Made by a program: the position numbers and the translations under genes. DNA of 64,000 nucleotides from an uncultured Lachnospiraceae bacterium (GTDB lineage Bacteria > Bacillota > Clostridia > Lachnospirales > Lachnospiraceae). The stretch is taken from contig CANREH010000005.1 of the NCBI GenBank assembly GCA_947629585.1, positions 1 through 64,000 of the forward strand, in the 5' to 3' direction. Below the pieces are notes generated by a model, which was not told the DNA's origin, did not search any database, and was given only the letters and a program-made list of their open reading frames with translations. Of the stretch, positions 36,469 to 45,495 are shown piece by piece (positions within the stretch are counted from its first letter, which is position 1; each line of letters begins with the position of its first letter).

Positions 36469-38437
36469 TGGCGGCCCTGTTCTCCATGACAATCTTCACA
36501 TAATTTTCTTCCGGCATCGGGCGGGCAAATAAAAATCCCTGCACCATGTCACAGCCGATTTTCCGTAAAAACTGCGTCTGCTGATCCGTCTCCACGCCCT
36601 CGCAGATCGTCCGGATATTGATTGCTTTTGACATTTCCACAATCATACGGATAATCTCCCGGCTTCTCTTGGAAGTCTCCACTTCCTCCAAAAATCCCTT
36701 GTCAATCTTCAGCACGTCAATCGGCATATCCTTTAACAGGTTCAGGGAAGAATAGCCGCTTCCGAAGTCGTCCATTGACAGCGGAAATCCATGCTCCTTT
36801 AACTGGTTCACAATCCGGATCACATTGCTGTCCTGGGCGCCATACGTGCTTTCCGTCATCTCAATTTCCAGGTATTGATGCGGAATCTCATACTCATTCA
36901 CTACTTTAATCAACTTATCCACAAAATCCGGCGTCTCGATATGCGCCCTGGAAACATTGATGGAAATCGGGACGATATCCATCCCTTCATCCAACTGCTT
37001 GCGGAGAAAACGGCAGACCTCATGGTACACATAAAAATCCAGCTTCACGATAAACCCGTTCTTTTCAAACAATGGGACGAATTTCCCCGGCGAGATAAGC
37101 CCTTTTAACGGGCTGTTCCAGCGCACCAGCGCTTCCGCTCCGACCAGATCCCCCGTTGAAAGGCTGAATTTCGGCTGATAATAGACAACGTATTCCCGCT
37201 GCTCCAGCGCCCGTTCCATCATGCCCTCAATCTCATTTTCTTCATTCATTTTCTCTTCCAGCTCGGTCGTGTAAATGGAATAATGTTTTCCATGCTGGCC
37301 TTTAATGGTAGAACGCGCCATCAGCGCCCTGTCAATACATTCATCCGCAGAATACATTTTTGAAGAGGCGTCATAAGTAAAAATCCCCATCTTAATGGAA
37401 ATCTTAATCACTTCCCCGCTCTCCAGCGCGATTTTATCATAGACAATATAATCGATTTCTTCCTGCGTAAGCCCTTCCTTCTGCACGCAGACATAAAATT
37501 TATCCGCATAGCTGTGCGCAATGGCGGCATGTTTCCCAAACGAAACCAACAGGCGTTCCGCCACCACCTTCAGGACAGTATCTCCCGCCCTGCGCCCATA
37601 GTATTCATTGATATATTTAAACTTATCCAAATCCAGCGCGATGATCTGGAAGGTAGCGTTGGATTCTTTCAGCCGTTTATCAACCACATCAAAAAAATAT
37701 TCCCTGCGCCATGCCCCGGTCAGGCTGTCATGCTTAAAACGCTCCTTCATATCCATAGCGTCATGGAGCTGCCTGCAGTAGATTTCTTTCTTTTCCATCG
37801 TCATAGAGCAGGTTCCGGTCTTCTTACAGCTTAAATCGCATAAGTACCGATCGTTGTTTTCCTCTTTGACAGCCCTGACCTCTTCTTTTAATTTCTGGTT
37901 TTCCAACGTCAGCCTTGTCTCTTCCTCCGCAAACTTCCTCCACGGATTTTCATGGTTCTTTTCTATCTCCACATTCTGCCCGCTTCCAACCATCTTTTTC
38001 AGGAAAGAAACAGCTCCGGTTGACAGAAATTCCCCTGTCGCATCCCGTTCTTTTTCTGCAGTAACATCCAGGAAACAGCACAGATATAAATCAACATCCT
38101 CCACCTGCCCGTATAAAGTAGCCCAAAGCCTGATCCAGATGCCATTCCCATCCCCATAGCTGTAGTGAAATTCCGTATCAAACATAGCGCCTTCTTCGGC
38201 AGGCCGCTGGAATTCTTTATAAAGCCTCATACAGTCAGCCTTATCCGCATGAAAAAACTGCAGCTTCTGCGACGGCGTTATATGTAAAAGGGAATAAAAC
38301 CCCGCATTTGCAGATACAACGGAAAGCGTTTCGTCCGCACAGACAACAGCAGATGCGACCGGCATCATGGAAATCAGCCTGTTCACCGGGGAAACCGCTT
38401 CTGAGAGCTGCTCTTTAAACGCGATTGTTCTCTCCAT
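36458..38437 (-). CDS. PAS-GGDEF-EAL protein: probable c-di-GMP phosphodiesterase with a degenerate cyclase domain
   Basis: The 659-residue protein has a PAS-like sensor at about 20-130, a cysteine cluster at 200-210 (CDLSCKKTGTC), a GGDEF-type domain at about 235-385 and an EAL domain at about 405-650. The GGDEF motif reads YADKF at 310-314, so cyclase activity is almost surely lost. The EAL domain keeps EAL (435-437), the SINVS Asn, EMTES, MDDFGSGYSS, the KIDKGFL lysine and CEGVET, so c-di-GMP hydrolysis is likely. The start ATG 38437 lies eight bases after AAGGAGG; six more codons upstream are possible. No membrane segment is visible. Confidence 0.9.
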   Translation of the reverse strand: MERTIAFKEQLSEAVSPVNRLISMMPVASAVVCADETLSVVSANAGFYSLLHITPSQKLQFFHADKADCMRLYKEFQRPAEEGAMFDTEFHYSYGDGNGIWIRLWATLYGQVEDVDLYLCCFLDVTAEKERDATGEFLSTGAVSFLKKMVGSGQNVEIEKNHENPWRKFAEEETRLTLENQKLKEEVRAVKEENNDRYLCDLSCKKTGTCSMTMEKKEIYCRQLHDAMDMKERFKHDSLTGAWRREYFFDVVDKRLKESNATFQIIALDLDKFKYINEYYGRRAGDTVLKVVAERLLVSFGKHAAIAHSYADKFYVCVQKEGLTQEEIDYIVYDKIALESGEVIKISIKMGIFTYDASSKMYSADECIDRALMARSTIKGQHGKHYSIYTTELEEKMNEENEIEGMMERALEQREYVVYYQPKFSLSTGDLVGAEALVRWNSPLKGLISPGKFVPLFEKNGFIVKLDFYVYHEVCRFLRKQLDEGMDIVPISINVSRAHIETPDFVDKLIKVVNEYEIPHQYLEIEMTESTYGAQDSNVIRIVNQLKEHGFPLSMDDFGSGYSSLNLLKDMPIDVLKIDKGFLEEVETSKRSREIIRMIVEMSKAINIRTICEGVETDQQTQFLRKIGCDMVQGFLFARPMPEENYVKIVMENRAANEV

Positions 38438-38456
38438 AAAAATTGCCTCCTTCATA

Positions 38457-39146
38457 TTAAAAGTGCATACGCCGCTGTATTTCTTCTTTCAGGCGATCGC
38501 CCTGGAAAATCAGGACTGCCGTCAGGAAAATAATGCTTGCGGCTGCGCACAAAAGCGAAAGATAAAAGAAATGCAGCCAATGAAACGCATAAAATAATAA
38601 CGGCACAATCCCAAGCAGGCTTCCGAGAATCAGATAAATCATGTCGTCCCCGTCTTCTGAGTGCAGGAAGCGGCTGATAATAAACAAGGCCGCAATTGTC
38701 ACCATCCCGAGAATCGGAATTACAAAATCCAGCGCCCAGCCATGACAGCCCGTAAAATAATCCCACAAAAAACAAAGAACGGATATCAGCACTTCCATAT
38801 ATAAAATCGCTTTTTCCACATTTCTTCTCTTCCGGAACGCTATATAAAACGTAATCCAGAAACAGCAGGCGGCGGCAATGATAATATATGCCCAGCCATG
38901 CCCTCCTGACAATAACAGGTTCAAAAAAACAGAAATGATAATCAGCAGACAGGAAAGAAACGTAATAATTTTAAAGCACAAATTTCTATGGTATAATTTT
39001 TCCAGCTTGGGAAACAAATCCTCTTCCGTTTCCTTATCCCTGCCTTCCGTTTCGTTTTCCTCTAATTCTCTCTGGCACAGAGGACAGGACTGATGGCTTC
39101 CAATCACTGTCACCCTGCATTTTTCACAATATTTCAAACCCCTCAC
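38457..39146 (-). CDS. DUF6320 membrane protein with N-terminal zinc-ribbon cysteines
   Basis: The 229-residue protein starts with KYCEKCRVTV and CPLCQRELE, two CxxC pairs that would bind zinc, and continues with six hydrophobic segments. It matches DUF6320, a family of no known function. Its GTG start overlaps the acyltransferase stop by four bases and it ends 19 bases before the GGDEF-EAL gene. The arrangement hydrolase-acyltransferase-DUF6320 recurs in Lachnospiraceae; it probably localises or assists the acyltransferase at the membrane. Confidence 0.75.
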   Translation of the reverse strand: MRGLKYCEKCRVTVIGSHQSCPLCQRELEENETEGRDKETEEDLFPKLEKLYHRNLCFKIITFLSCLLIIISVFLNLLLSGGHGWAYIIIAAACCFWITFYIAFRKRRNVEKAILYMEVLISVLCFLWDYFTGCHGWALDFVIPILGMVTIAALFIISRFLHSEDGDDMIYLILGSLLGIVPLLFYAFHWLHFFYLSLLCAAASIIFLTAVLIFQGDRLKEEIQRRMHF

Positions 39147-40453
39147 TCTTCCTCATAATGATTGGTCGCAATCTCCACCGGAATTCCAAACGCTGTCAGC
39201 TTCCGAAAAAATATTTTTTCCAGCTCTGCGCTTTTAAACGGGGACGTAAAGCTCATTGTCAGCCTGCCGCCGTAAGAGCAGATACAAGTCTGGTATTTTC
39301 TCGTGCTGATAAACACATCGAATAAATGAATATATTTTTCAAACTCCTCCGGCATGGAAACCGCCCCAATATTAGAAATGGAAAATGTATATTTCCGATC
39401 GGTATATTCATACCCCAGATTCATAAAAAAATCCTTCATGATAAGCGGCACAATGCGCGCTGCCGGGTTCTTTTCCAATGCCCCGTACTGGTAAAGCTTT
39501 TCTTCTAATTTTTCCTGGGTAAGCTCTGAACGAAAACACCGCTCCACCTGCGCCATAATATCTTCAAATTCTCCGGAACATTCATCAAAATCATACCAGA
39601 CGTCAATCGTCCCGAAAAAATTCCTTGCCGATTCCGATTTAAAATAGTGCCTTAAATTCACCGGAACAACAATTCCCACCAGCTTTCGTTTTTCCCTTAC
39701 CGTCATCAGCTCCCCGATCGAGCTGATAATCAACGCCGTCAAAAAAATCGTCATGGTGGTCCGGTATTTTTTTACGATTTTTTTCAGTTCCTCCACCGGC
39801 ATGGTCCCGCGGATTACCTTAATCCGGTAATCCGGAAGCCTCTGCCCCTTGATCATGTACGCTCCTGGAATACTGGCCAGCTTCCTGCCAGGAATCTCCG
39901 GCAGGCTTTCTTCCTTTAATCCGTGCCGCTCCCTGCGGCTGTCATAATACCGATCAAAGCTGTCGTCCATACGCTGCGTGCTGGAAGCGTCATAGTCTAA
40001 CTGCAAAGGGAGATCCTTTAATTCCTCTTTATGCCTGATCAGTAAATAATGGTACACCAAGGTCCTTAAAAAATTGAGCGCTCCCGTGCCGTCGGTAATG
40101 GCATGGTAAACCTCCAGGTTAATGCGCCTTTTATAATAGGTGACAGAAAACAAAAGTCCTTTTTTATTTTTATCATAAAGCGGCCCGCAGGGCGGCCGGT
40201 CTTCCTCTCGGACCTTCGCCTTCCGGCTGCTGTCCTCAAAATAATACCAGAACAGCCCCCGCCTTAATACCGTCTCAAAAAACGGGAACTCCTTCACCGT
40301 AACATCCAGCGCCTGCTGCAAATCAGCCTCTATTACAGCTTCCTTTAATTCACAGACAAAACGGAATACCTTCGTATCCTGATTCCTTGTCGTGCATGGA
40401 AAAATCTTGGCGGCATTATCAAGCTTTGCCCACTGTGTTTCTTTCTTTCCCAT
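39143..40453 (-). CDS. CoA-dependent acyltransferase-fold protein (alcohol acetyltransferase/condensation-like)
   Basis: The 436-residue protein has the HxxxD motif at 117-121 (HAITDGTGALNFL) that is catalytic in the chloramphenicol acetyltransferase/condensation fold, preceded by an N-terminal half with TVKEFPFFETVLRRGLFWYY. Its C-terminal half has SISNIGAVSMPEEFEKYI, matching the N-G region of alcohol acetyltransferases. The likely reaction is transfer of an acyl group to an alcohol or amine of unknown identity. It lies 28 bases downstream of the alpha/beta hydrolase and is coupled to DUF6320. Confidence 0.83.
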   Translation of the reverse strand: MGKKETQWAKLDNAAKIFPCTTRNQDTKVFRFVCELKEAVIEADLQQALDVTVKEFPFFETVLRRGLFWYYFEDSSRKAKVREEDRPPCGPLYDKNKKGLLFSVTYYKRRINLEVYHAITDGTGALNFLRTLVYHYLLIRHKEELKDLPLQLDYDASSTQRMDDSFDRYYDSRRERHGLKEESLPEIPGRKLASIPGAYMIKGQRLPDYRIKVIRGTMPVEELKKIVKKYRTTMTIFLTALIISSIGELMTVREKRKLVGIVVPVNLRHYFKSESARNFFGTIDVWYDFDECSGEFEDIMAQVERCFRSELTQEKLEEKLYQYGALEKNPAARIVPLIMKDFFMNLGYEYTDRKYTFSISNIGAVSMPEEFEKYIHLFDVFISTRKYQTCICSYGGRLTMSFTSPFKSAELEKIFFRKLTAFGIPVEIATNHYEEE

Positions 40454-40481
40454 ATCCTGTCCTTATGCTTTCTCCCAAAAC

Positions 40482-41426
40482 TCACTCGTCCGGGCGGATA
40501 CCTAAAAACTTCTTAATGTACTCATAACAAAGCGATACCGGCTCAAAATGCAGCGGCAGCGAGAAGAATCCATGCAGGGAATCTTCAATCCGGTGCTTTT
40601 CCACCCGGTTTCCCGCTTCCAAAAGGCGGTCGGCATATGCTTCTCCTTCGTCCCGCAAAGGATCAAACTCCGCCGTAATCACCAGCGTATCCGGCTGCCC
40701 GGAAAGATCCCCGGCAAGATACGGCGCAAAATATGGATTCTCCCTGTCTTCCGGGCTTCTCTGGTATAAATCCATATAATCACATAACTTTTTGATTGTC
40801 AATAAATAATCGTTCCCATTTTCCCGAATTGAAGCAAACTGCGAATTTTCAGAAAAATCATTGTTCACCGCAGGATACAATAAGATCTGCTTTGCAGGCA
40901 GAAATTCCTTCCGATCCCTTGCCATTAAAGAAACCGCCGCACAGAAATTACCCCCTGCACTGTCGCCGATTAACGTCACCTGATCGCTTTCAATCCCGAA
41001 ATGTTCTTTGGAATTGACGATAATCTCCCTGGCGGCAAAATAACAGTCCTCCAATCCTAATGGGAACTTATTCTCCGGAGCCAGACGGTAATCCACCGAA
41101 ACCACTTTATACCCTGTCTCCTTAGTAAGCAGCGCGCAGACATTGTTATACGTGTCAATGTTCCCTGTCACCCATCCGCCCCCATGAAAAAATAAAAGCA
41201 CCGGTTTGGGTGTCTCTATATCATCTTCACTTTCCGAAAAAATCCGTACCGGGATTTTGTGATGATCAAACATCAGCTCATGATCCCAGGTCTTATAAAA
41301 TGGCTTCAAATAATACGGATGCGAGATTTTCTCTACTTTCCGCACGATTTTATACGTCTTTTTCAAATTGACGTCAGGATAAGACAGCGCTTTTAACGCA
41401 GCGTGCATCGCTTTATTAATCGCCAT
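40482..41426 (-). CDS. Alpha/beta hydrolase, hormone-sensitive-lipase-like esterase
   Basis: The 314-residue protein has the HSL-type oxyanion motif LFFHGGGWVTGN at about residues 78-89, the nucleophile elbow GDSAGGNFC at about 153-161 (Ser155), the Asp loop TAEFDPLRDEG and a catalytic His in SLHGFFSLP. It would hydrolyse a carboxylester, or act in acyl transfer with the next gene. No signal peptide is seen, so it is cytosolic. ATG 41426 overlaps the rsfS end by 11 bases, with GGAGG before it. Confidence 0.9.
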   Translation of the reverse strand: MAINKAMHAALKALSYPDVNLKKTYKIVRKVEKISHPYYLKPFYKTWDHELMFDHHKIPVRIFSESEDDIETPKPVLLFFHGGGWVTGNIDTYNNVCALLTKETGYKVVSVDYRLAPENKFPLGLEDCYFAAREIIVNSKEHFGIESDQVTLIGDSAGGNFCAAVSLMARDRKEFLPAKQILLYPAVNNDFSENSQFASIRENGNDYLLTIKKLCDYMDLYQRSPEDRENPYFAPYLAGDLSGQPDTLVITAEFDPLRDEGEAYADRLLEAGNRVEKHRIEDSLHGFFSLPLHFEPVSLCYEYIKKFLGIRPDE

Positions 41427-41787
41427 AGGATTCCTCCTGCCACTCCTGCGGGTCTACGTCCTTCCCGTCCCTCCAGACACGCTCCAGGTCGTAGAAAATG
41501 CGGTCTTCCTTAGAAAATACATGGATAATCAGATCCGTATAATCCATCAGCACCCAGCTTGTATTATGAACCCCTTCAATCGCCTTCGGCGTAAACCCGG
41601 CAAGCCCCAGCGCTTCTTCCGCCGCATCCACCAGCGCCTGTACATGGGAGACATTATTTCCATTGACAATGATAAAATAATCTGCAATCACAGAAACGCC
41701 GCCGATTTCAATGACACGGATATCCTCGCCTTTCTTGTCCGCCAGCGCATCGTATGCAATCTTTACCATCTTCTTTGCCTGTTCCAT
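41416..41787 (-). CDS. rsfS: Ribosome silencing factor RsfS
   Basis: The 123-residue protein matches RsfS/YbeB: ALADKKGEDIRVIEIGGVSV, then ADYFIIVNGNNVSHVQALVD and a C-terminal WVLMDYTDLIIHVFSKEDR. It binds ribosomal protein L14 and prevents subunit joining when nutrients are low. It follows yqeK by three bases in the ribosome-biogenesis gene run. Confidence 0.95.
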   Translation of the reverse strand: MEQAKKMVKIAYDALADKKGEDIRVIEIGGVSVIADYFIIVNGNNVSHVQALVDAAEEALGLAGFTPKAIEGVHNTSWVLMDYTDLIIHVFSKEDRIFYDLERVWRDGKDVDPQEWQEESYGD

Positions 41788-41790
41788 ATC

Positions 41791-42411
41791 CTACCTTCCT
41801 TCCTGCTTTTCCTGCCCTTTTCCCAGCAGCTTCTTATAATAATTATACGCCTCCTGCGTCATACAATCAATCTCTTTTTTCTTTCCGTTTTTATCTTTTT
41901 TCAAATAATTTAACGTATTATAGAGGATTTGGTATACCGTCTGATCCAAATCGCAAAAAGCCATGCTCCTGATTTCTTCCATACCTTCGATATTTTTCCG
42001 TCCGGGTTCCATATAATCCGCCACAAAAACAATCTTTTCCAACAGCGACATTTCCGGCTTTCCTGTCGTATGCCAGGTAATGGCATCTAAAATTTCCTGA
42101 TCTTCCATCCCGTATTTCGTTTTTGCAAAATAAGCCCCTACCTTAGCATGGAGAAGATAGGGGTTTTCTTTTTCAACTTCCCGCACCGGGAGATCATGCT
42201 TCCTGCACTGGGCAAGCTGCTCTTCTTCAGAAAGGTATTTTGCGCAGTCATGCAAAAGCCCCGCATACATCGCTTTCTCCATATCCGCGCCATAGCGCAT
42301 GGCAAGGGCCGCCGAGGTATACATAACCCCTCTAGTATGGAAAAAACGCTTTGCGGAAAGCACTTTCTCAAGACGTTCCTCGATCTCCATCAAATCTTTT
42401 GCCAATGACAT
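41791..42411 (-). CDS. yqeK: HD-domain diadenosine tetraphosphatase YqeK
   Basis: The 206-residue protein has an HD metal-binding domain with HTRGVMYTSAALAMRYG, GLLHDCAKYL near residue 55 and AITWHTTGKPEMS near 110. The YqeK family cleaves Ap4A symmetrically to ADP. It lies between nadD and rsfS, as in most Firmicutes. The basic C-terminal tail (KKDKNGKKKEID) is not part of the core. Confidence 0.93.
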   Translation of the reverse strand: MSLAKDLMEIEERLEKVLSAKRFFHTRGVMYTSAALAMRYGADMEKAMYAGLLHDCAKYLSEEEQLAQCRKHDLPVREVEKENPYLLHAKVGAYFAKTKYGMEDQEILDAITWHTTGKPEMSLLEKIVFVADYMEPGRKNIEGMEEIRSMAFCDLDQTVYQILYNTLNYLKKDKNGKKKEIDCMTQEAYNYYKKLLGKGQEKQEGR

Positions 42412-42426
42412 CTCAAAGACTCCTCT

Positions 42427-43041
42427 CTATAGCATCTGATATAAACCTTTTTCCCGAATGAACTTTTCCACCTTCTCAGGCAGATAGTATTTTACCGATA
42501 ATCCCTGTCCTGTTTTTTTCCTGATTTCTGTTGACGATATCTCGATATAAGGCATCTCAATGATAAAAATCCTTGCCTGGTATTTCTTTCCATATTCTGC
42601 CGCAAGCTCTTTCATTTTGTCAATCCCTTCTTCCCCTGCCCTGGGGGCGGCAAGAAAGATTAACCCCTTTAAAAGCTCCTCAAACCGATACCATTTATGC
42701 ATCTGGAATAAAGAATCCGCGCCAATGATGAAAAAAAACTCTGTCTCCGGATATTTTTCCTTCAGCTCTGTCATCGTGTCATAGGAATAGGTAAGCTCTT
42801 TTTTCCTCTCCATTTCCAGCAGGGAAATCCGAAACGCTTCATTTCCCTCCAATGCCGCGGAAAGCATGGCAAGCCTTTTCTCATCCTCCGGCAGCTCCCT
42901 GCTGTCCTTGTGCGGCTGCCTTCTGGAAGGAAGGAACCAGATTTCATCTAAATCAAACTGCTCCTTTGCCTCCTGTGCAAGAATCAAGTGTCCATTGTGG
43001 ATAGGATTGAACGTCCCTCCCATAATCCCCACTTTTTTCAC
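42427..43041 (-). CDS. nadD: Nicotinate-nucleotide adenylyltransferase NadD
   Basis: The 204-residue protein has the nucleotidyltransferase motif GGTFNPIHNGHL near residue 9 and the late motif EISSTEIRKK, both required for AMP transfer to nicotinate mononucleotide in NAD synthesis. The start is the GTG at 43041, six bases after GGGGGAG; a TTG two codons earlier touches that site and is unlikely. It lies between yhbY and yqeK. Confidence 0.95.
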   Translation of the reverse strand: MKKVGIMGGTFNPIHNGHLILAQEAKEQFDLDEIWFLPSRRQPHKDSRELPEDEKRLAMLSAALEGNEAFRISLLEMERKKELTYSYDTMTELKEKYPETEFFFIIGADSLFQMHKWYRFEELLKGLIFLAAPRAGEEGIDKMKELAAEYGKKYQARIFIIEMPYIEISSTEIRKKTGQGLSVKYYLPEKVEKFIREKGLYQML

Positions 43042-43062
43042 AAACAACTCCCCCTCGAACCA

Positions 43063-43374
43063 TTAACGTTTCTTTTTTTCCTCCGGCAGCTCTATCTTCC
43101 TTTTTTTCGGGTCCGGCGCCGGTTTATAAAGAACGATTTTCTTTCCAATCACCTGGACTGCCTGCGAGCCTGTCCTTTCCGCCAGTACTTCGGCAATTTC
43201 TTTCGGATCATCGTCACAGTTTTTCAGCACCGCTATCTTAATCAGTTCCCTGACATCAATCGCTTCCCTTACTGCCTCCGTGATTTCCGGCGTCAGGCTC
43301 GCCTTCCCGATATGGAAAATCGGTTCCATATTCATCGCAAGCCCTTTTAAATATGCCCTTTGCTTACTTGTCAT
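43063..43374 (-). CDS. yhbY: YhbY family ribosome-assembly RNA-binding protein
   Basis: The 103-residue protein is a single CRM domain: LTSKQRAYLKGLAMNMEPIF-like start, then HIGKASLTPEITEAVREAID and a GxxG-like region near NCDDDPKEIAEVLAERTGSQ. It binds pre-50S ribosomes. The C-terminal 15 residues are very basic (PDPKKRKIELPEEKKKR). It lies between obg and nadD. Confidence 0.93.
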   Translation of the reverse strand: MTSKQRAYLKGLAMNMEPIFHIGKASLTPEITEAVREAIDVRELIKIAVLKNCDDDPKEIAEVLAERTGSQAVQVIGKKIVLYKPAPDPKKRKIELPEEKKKR

Positions 43375-43448
43375 CTATTTTTCCCTTTCTATATCATACT
43401 GCTATATCATAATATTCCCATAAGCTGTAAATTTGTTATGGATGAATT

Positions 43449-44735
43449 TTATTTATAATAATCAAAACTAAGCCCGTAAAGATTAACCGTATCCCCGTCT
43501 TCCACGCCAAGCTTTTCCAGCTCTTCCAAAATCCCGTTTTTCTTTAAAAATTTCTGGAAAAATTCAAATCCCTTTTCCGAATCCAGATTCGTATACCCCA
43601 GCATTTTCTCAATCCTCGGACCTTCCACGGAAAACGTATGCTCATCGACCCGGCTGACCGTAAACGGCTCCCTGATAACCTCCAGATCACTCGTGTCAAA
43701 CTCCCGTTCAAACACCACCGGCTCCCTGCCGACATGGGACAGCATATCCTTTACCTGATATAACAGTTCCTTTACGCCGCGCCCGGTTACTGCCGAAATC
43801 GGGATTACCTTGATCCCCTTCGGCTCAAATTCTTCTTTCAACAATGTAATGACCGTTTCTTCCTCATTGCCGTAAAAAATATCCGTTTTATTGGCGGCTA
43901 TGACCTGCGGGCGTTTTGCAAGCTCCGGATTATATTCTTCCAGCTCCTTATTAATTGCCAGGATATCCTGCAGGGGATCTCTGCCCTCCGTCGATGCAGC
44001 GTCTACGATATGGATAATGACCTTCGTCCTCTCGATATGCCTTAAAAACTCATGCCCCAGCCCGACGCCCTGGGAAGCCCCTTCAATCAGGCCCGGAATA
44101 TCCGCTATCACAAAGCCTTCCCCGTCTCCCAAATCCACAACGCCCAGGTTCGGGTTCAGCGTCGTAAAATGATAATTGGCAATCTTCGGCTTTGCATTCG
44201 TCACCCTGGATAAAAACGTAGACTTGCCGACATTCGGGAATCCGACCAGTCCGACGTCGGCAATCACCTTTAACTCCAGAAGGACTTCCATCTCAATGCC
44301 TGGCTGCCCCGGCTGCGCATACTTCGGCACCTGCATAGTCGGCGTTGCGAAATTCATGTTCCCTTTGCCGCCGCGCCCGCCTTTTAAAATGATCTCCCGG
44401 CGGTTTTCATGGGACATATCCGTGATGACCTTTCCCGTCTTTGCATCCCTGACTACCGTTCCCGGCGGAACCTTTACCACCAGATCCCCGCCGTCCGCCC
44501 CGTGGCAGCGGCGTCCGCCTCCGGGTTCTCCGTTTCCTGCACAGTATTTCCTGACATGGCGGAAATCATTCAGCGTATTTAAGCCCTCGTCAATTTCAAA
44601 AATCAGATCCCCGCCGCGCCCGCCGTCACCGCCGTCCGGGCCGCCTGCCGCCACAAACAGCTCCCTGCGGAAGCTCACACAGCCGTCGCCGCCCTTGCCG
44701 GAACGGATATAAATCTTCGCATTATCTGCAAACAC
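43449..44735 (-). CDS. obg: GTPase Obg/CgtA
   Basis: The 428-residue protein has the glycine-rich Obg fold (residues 1-158, GGDGCVSFRRE, GGPDGGDGGRGGD), a GTPase domain with GFPNVGKSTFL and NKTD, and a C-terminal OCT domain at about 345-425. It takes part in 50S assembly and stress signalling through ppGpp. The start is a GTG at 44735 after GAGGAGAAG. It follows rpmA after a 138-base gap that holds a nested hairpin. Confidence 0.97.
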   Translation of the reverse strand: MFADNAKIYIRSGKGGDGCVSFRRELFVAAGGPDGGDGGRGGDLIFEIDEGLNTLNDFRHVRKYCAGNGEPGGGRRCHGADGGDLVVKVPPGTVVRDAKTGKVITDMSHENRREIILKGGRGGKGNMNFATPTMQVPKYAQPGQPGIEMEVLLELKVIADVGLVGFPNVGKSTFLSRVTNAKPKIANYHFTTLNPNLGVVDLGDGEGFVIADIPGLIEGASQGVGLGHEFLRHIERTKVIIHIVDAASTEGRDPLQDILAINKELEEYNPELAKRPQVIAANKTDIFYGNEEETVITLLKEEFEPKGIKVIPISAVTGRGVKELLYQVKDMLSHVGREPVVFEREFDTSDLEVIREPFTVSRVDEHTFSVEGPRIEKMLGYTNLDSEKGFEFFQKFLKKNGILEELEKLGVEDGDTVNLYGLSFDYYK

Positions 44736-44775
44736 CTCTGGCTTCTCCTCTCTTTATAATTTCTTTTCCACGTTC

Positions 44776-44855
44776 TTTGATACCCTGATACCAAAGAAGG
44801 TGTCTCAACCCCTGTCCGCAGATTGTACAATCTGTGGGCTATTGAGACACCTTCT
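44776..44855 (-). promoter_or_regulatory. Nested hairpin structure between rpmA and obg
   Basis: AGAAGGTGTCTCAA (44795-44808) and TTGAGACACCTTCT (44842-44855) are perfect inverted repeats of 14 bp. They enclose a second stem, CCGCAGATTG with CAATCTGTGG (44816-44837). An adjoining hairpin CTTTGATACC with GGTATCAAAG-like pairing lies at 44776-44797. No T run follows on either strand. It could be an attenuation or processing structure in the obg leader, or a mobile palindromic repeat. Confidence 0.6.
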
Positions 44856-44873
44856 ATATTCATCCGCCTTTTT

Positions 44874-45164
44874 TTATTTTGCTTCTTCCACAGGATATAC
44901 GCTTGCCTGCTTCCTGTCGCGGCCTTTCCTTTCAAAACGAAGGATACCATCCACCTTAGCAAATAAAGTATCATCGCCGCCGCGTCCAACATTCAATCCC
45001 GGATGGATCTTCGTGCCGCGCTGTCTGTAAAGAATATTTCCGGCCTTCACAAACTGTCCGTCTGCCCTTTTTGCACCAAGTCTTTTGGACTCAGAATCAC
45101 GTCCGTTCTTCGTAGAACCGACACCTTTCTTGTGCGCAAAAAACTGAAGGTTTAACTGCAACAT
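44874..45164 (-). CDS. rpmA: 50S ribosomal protein L27 with Prp-cleaved extension
   Basis: The 96-residue protein is L27, which lines the peptidyl-transferase tunnel region. Its first nine residues, MLQLNLQFF, are the Firmicutes extension that must be cut off before the [15 protein letters not shown] sequence for the mature N-terminus to reach the active centre. The cutting protease Prp is encoded immediately upstream. The start is three bases after the prp stop, giving the conserved order rplU-prp-rpmA. Confidence 0.97.
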   Translation of the reverse strand: MLQLNLQFFAHKKGVGSTKNGRDSESKRLGAKRADGQFVKAGNILYRQRGTKIHPGLNVGRGGDDTLFAKVDGILRFERKGRDRKQASVYPVEEAK

Positions 45165-45166
45165 AT

Positions 45167-45493
45167 TTACACCCCCTGAATTAATATTTTAACATAATCG
45201 CCATATTGATCTTCTACGCCTGACAATCCAAGCACCATTGCATCCATGAGCAAGGTCGCCTCTTCACTGATATCAGACTGAAAATGCATCATCAGAAACC
45301 CTTCCTTTTCGTTATCTTCCACATCGATAACGTCCCTGGTATAGGTCTGGATTGCATTGATAGTATTCATAACAAGAATCGAAACCGATGCGCAGACAAT
45401 GTCATAGCCTTTATCCGCATACCCGGCATGTCCTTCTGATATGAATCCGGCATAAGCGCCTTTTGAGTCTTCTAATAATGTAATCGTAATCAT
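45167..45493 (-). CDS. prp: Ribosomal-processing cysteine protease Prp
   Basis: The 108-residue protein has the catalytic His in [11 protein letters not shown] and Cys in [15 protein letters not shown], the dyad of Prp. It removes the N-terminal extension of L27. It lies between rplU and rpmA with two-base gaps. The expected family length is about 105-110 residues, and both catalytic residues are present. Confidence 0.95.
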   Translation of the reverse strand: MITITLLEDSKGAYAGFISEGHAGYADKGYDIVCASVSILVMNTINAIQTYTRDVIDVEDNEKEGFLMMHFQSDISEEATLLMDAMVLGLSGVEDQYGDYVKILIQGV

Positions 45494-45495
45494 AA

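Noticed and set aside
44795..44855. Rho-independent terminator after rpmA
   Set aside because: The stem is strong, but neither strand has a T run after it, so it was listed as a regulatory or repeat structure instead.
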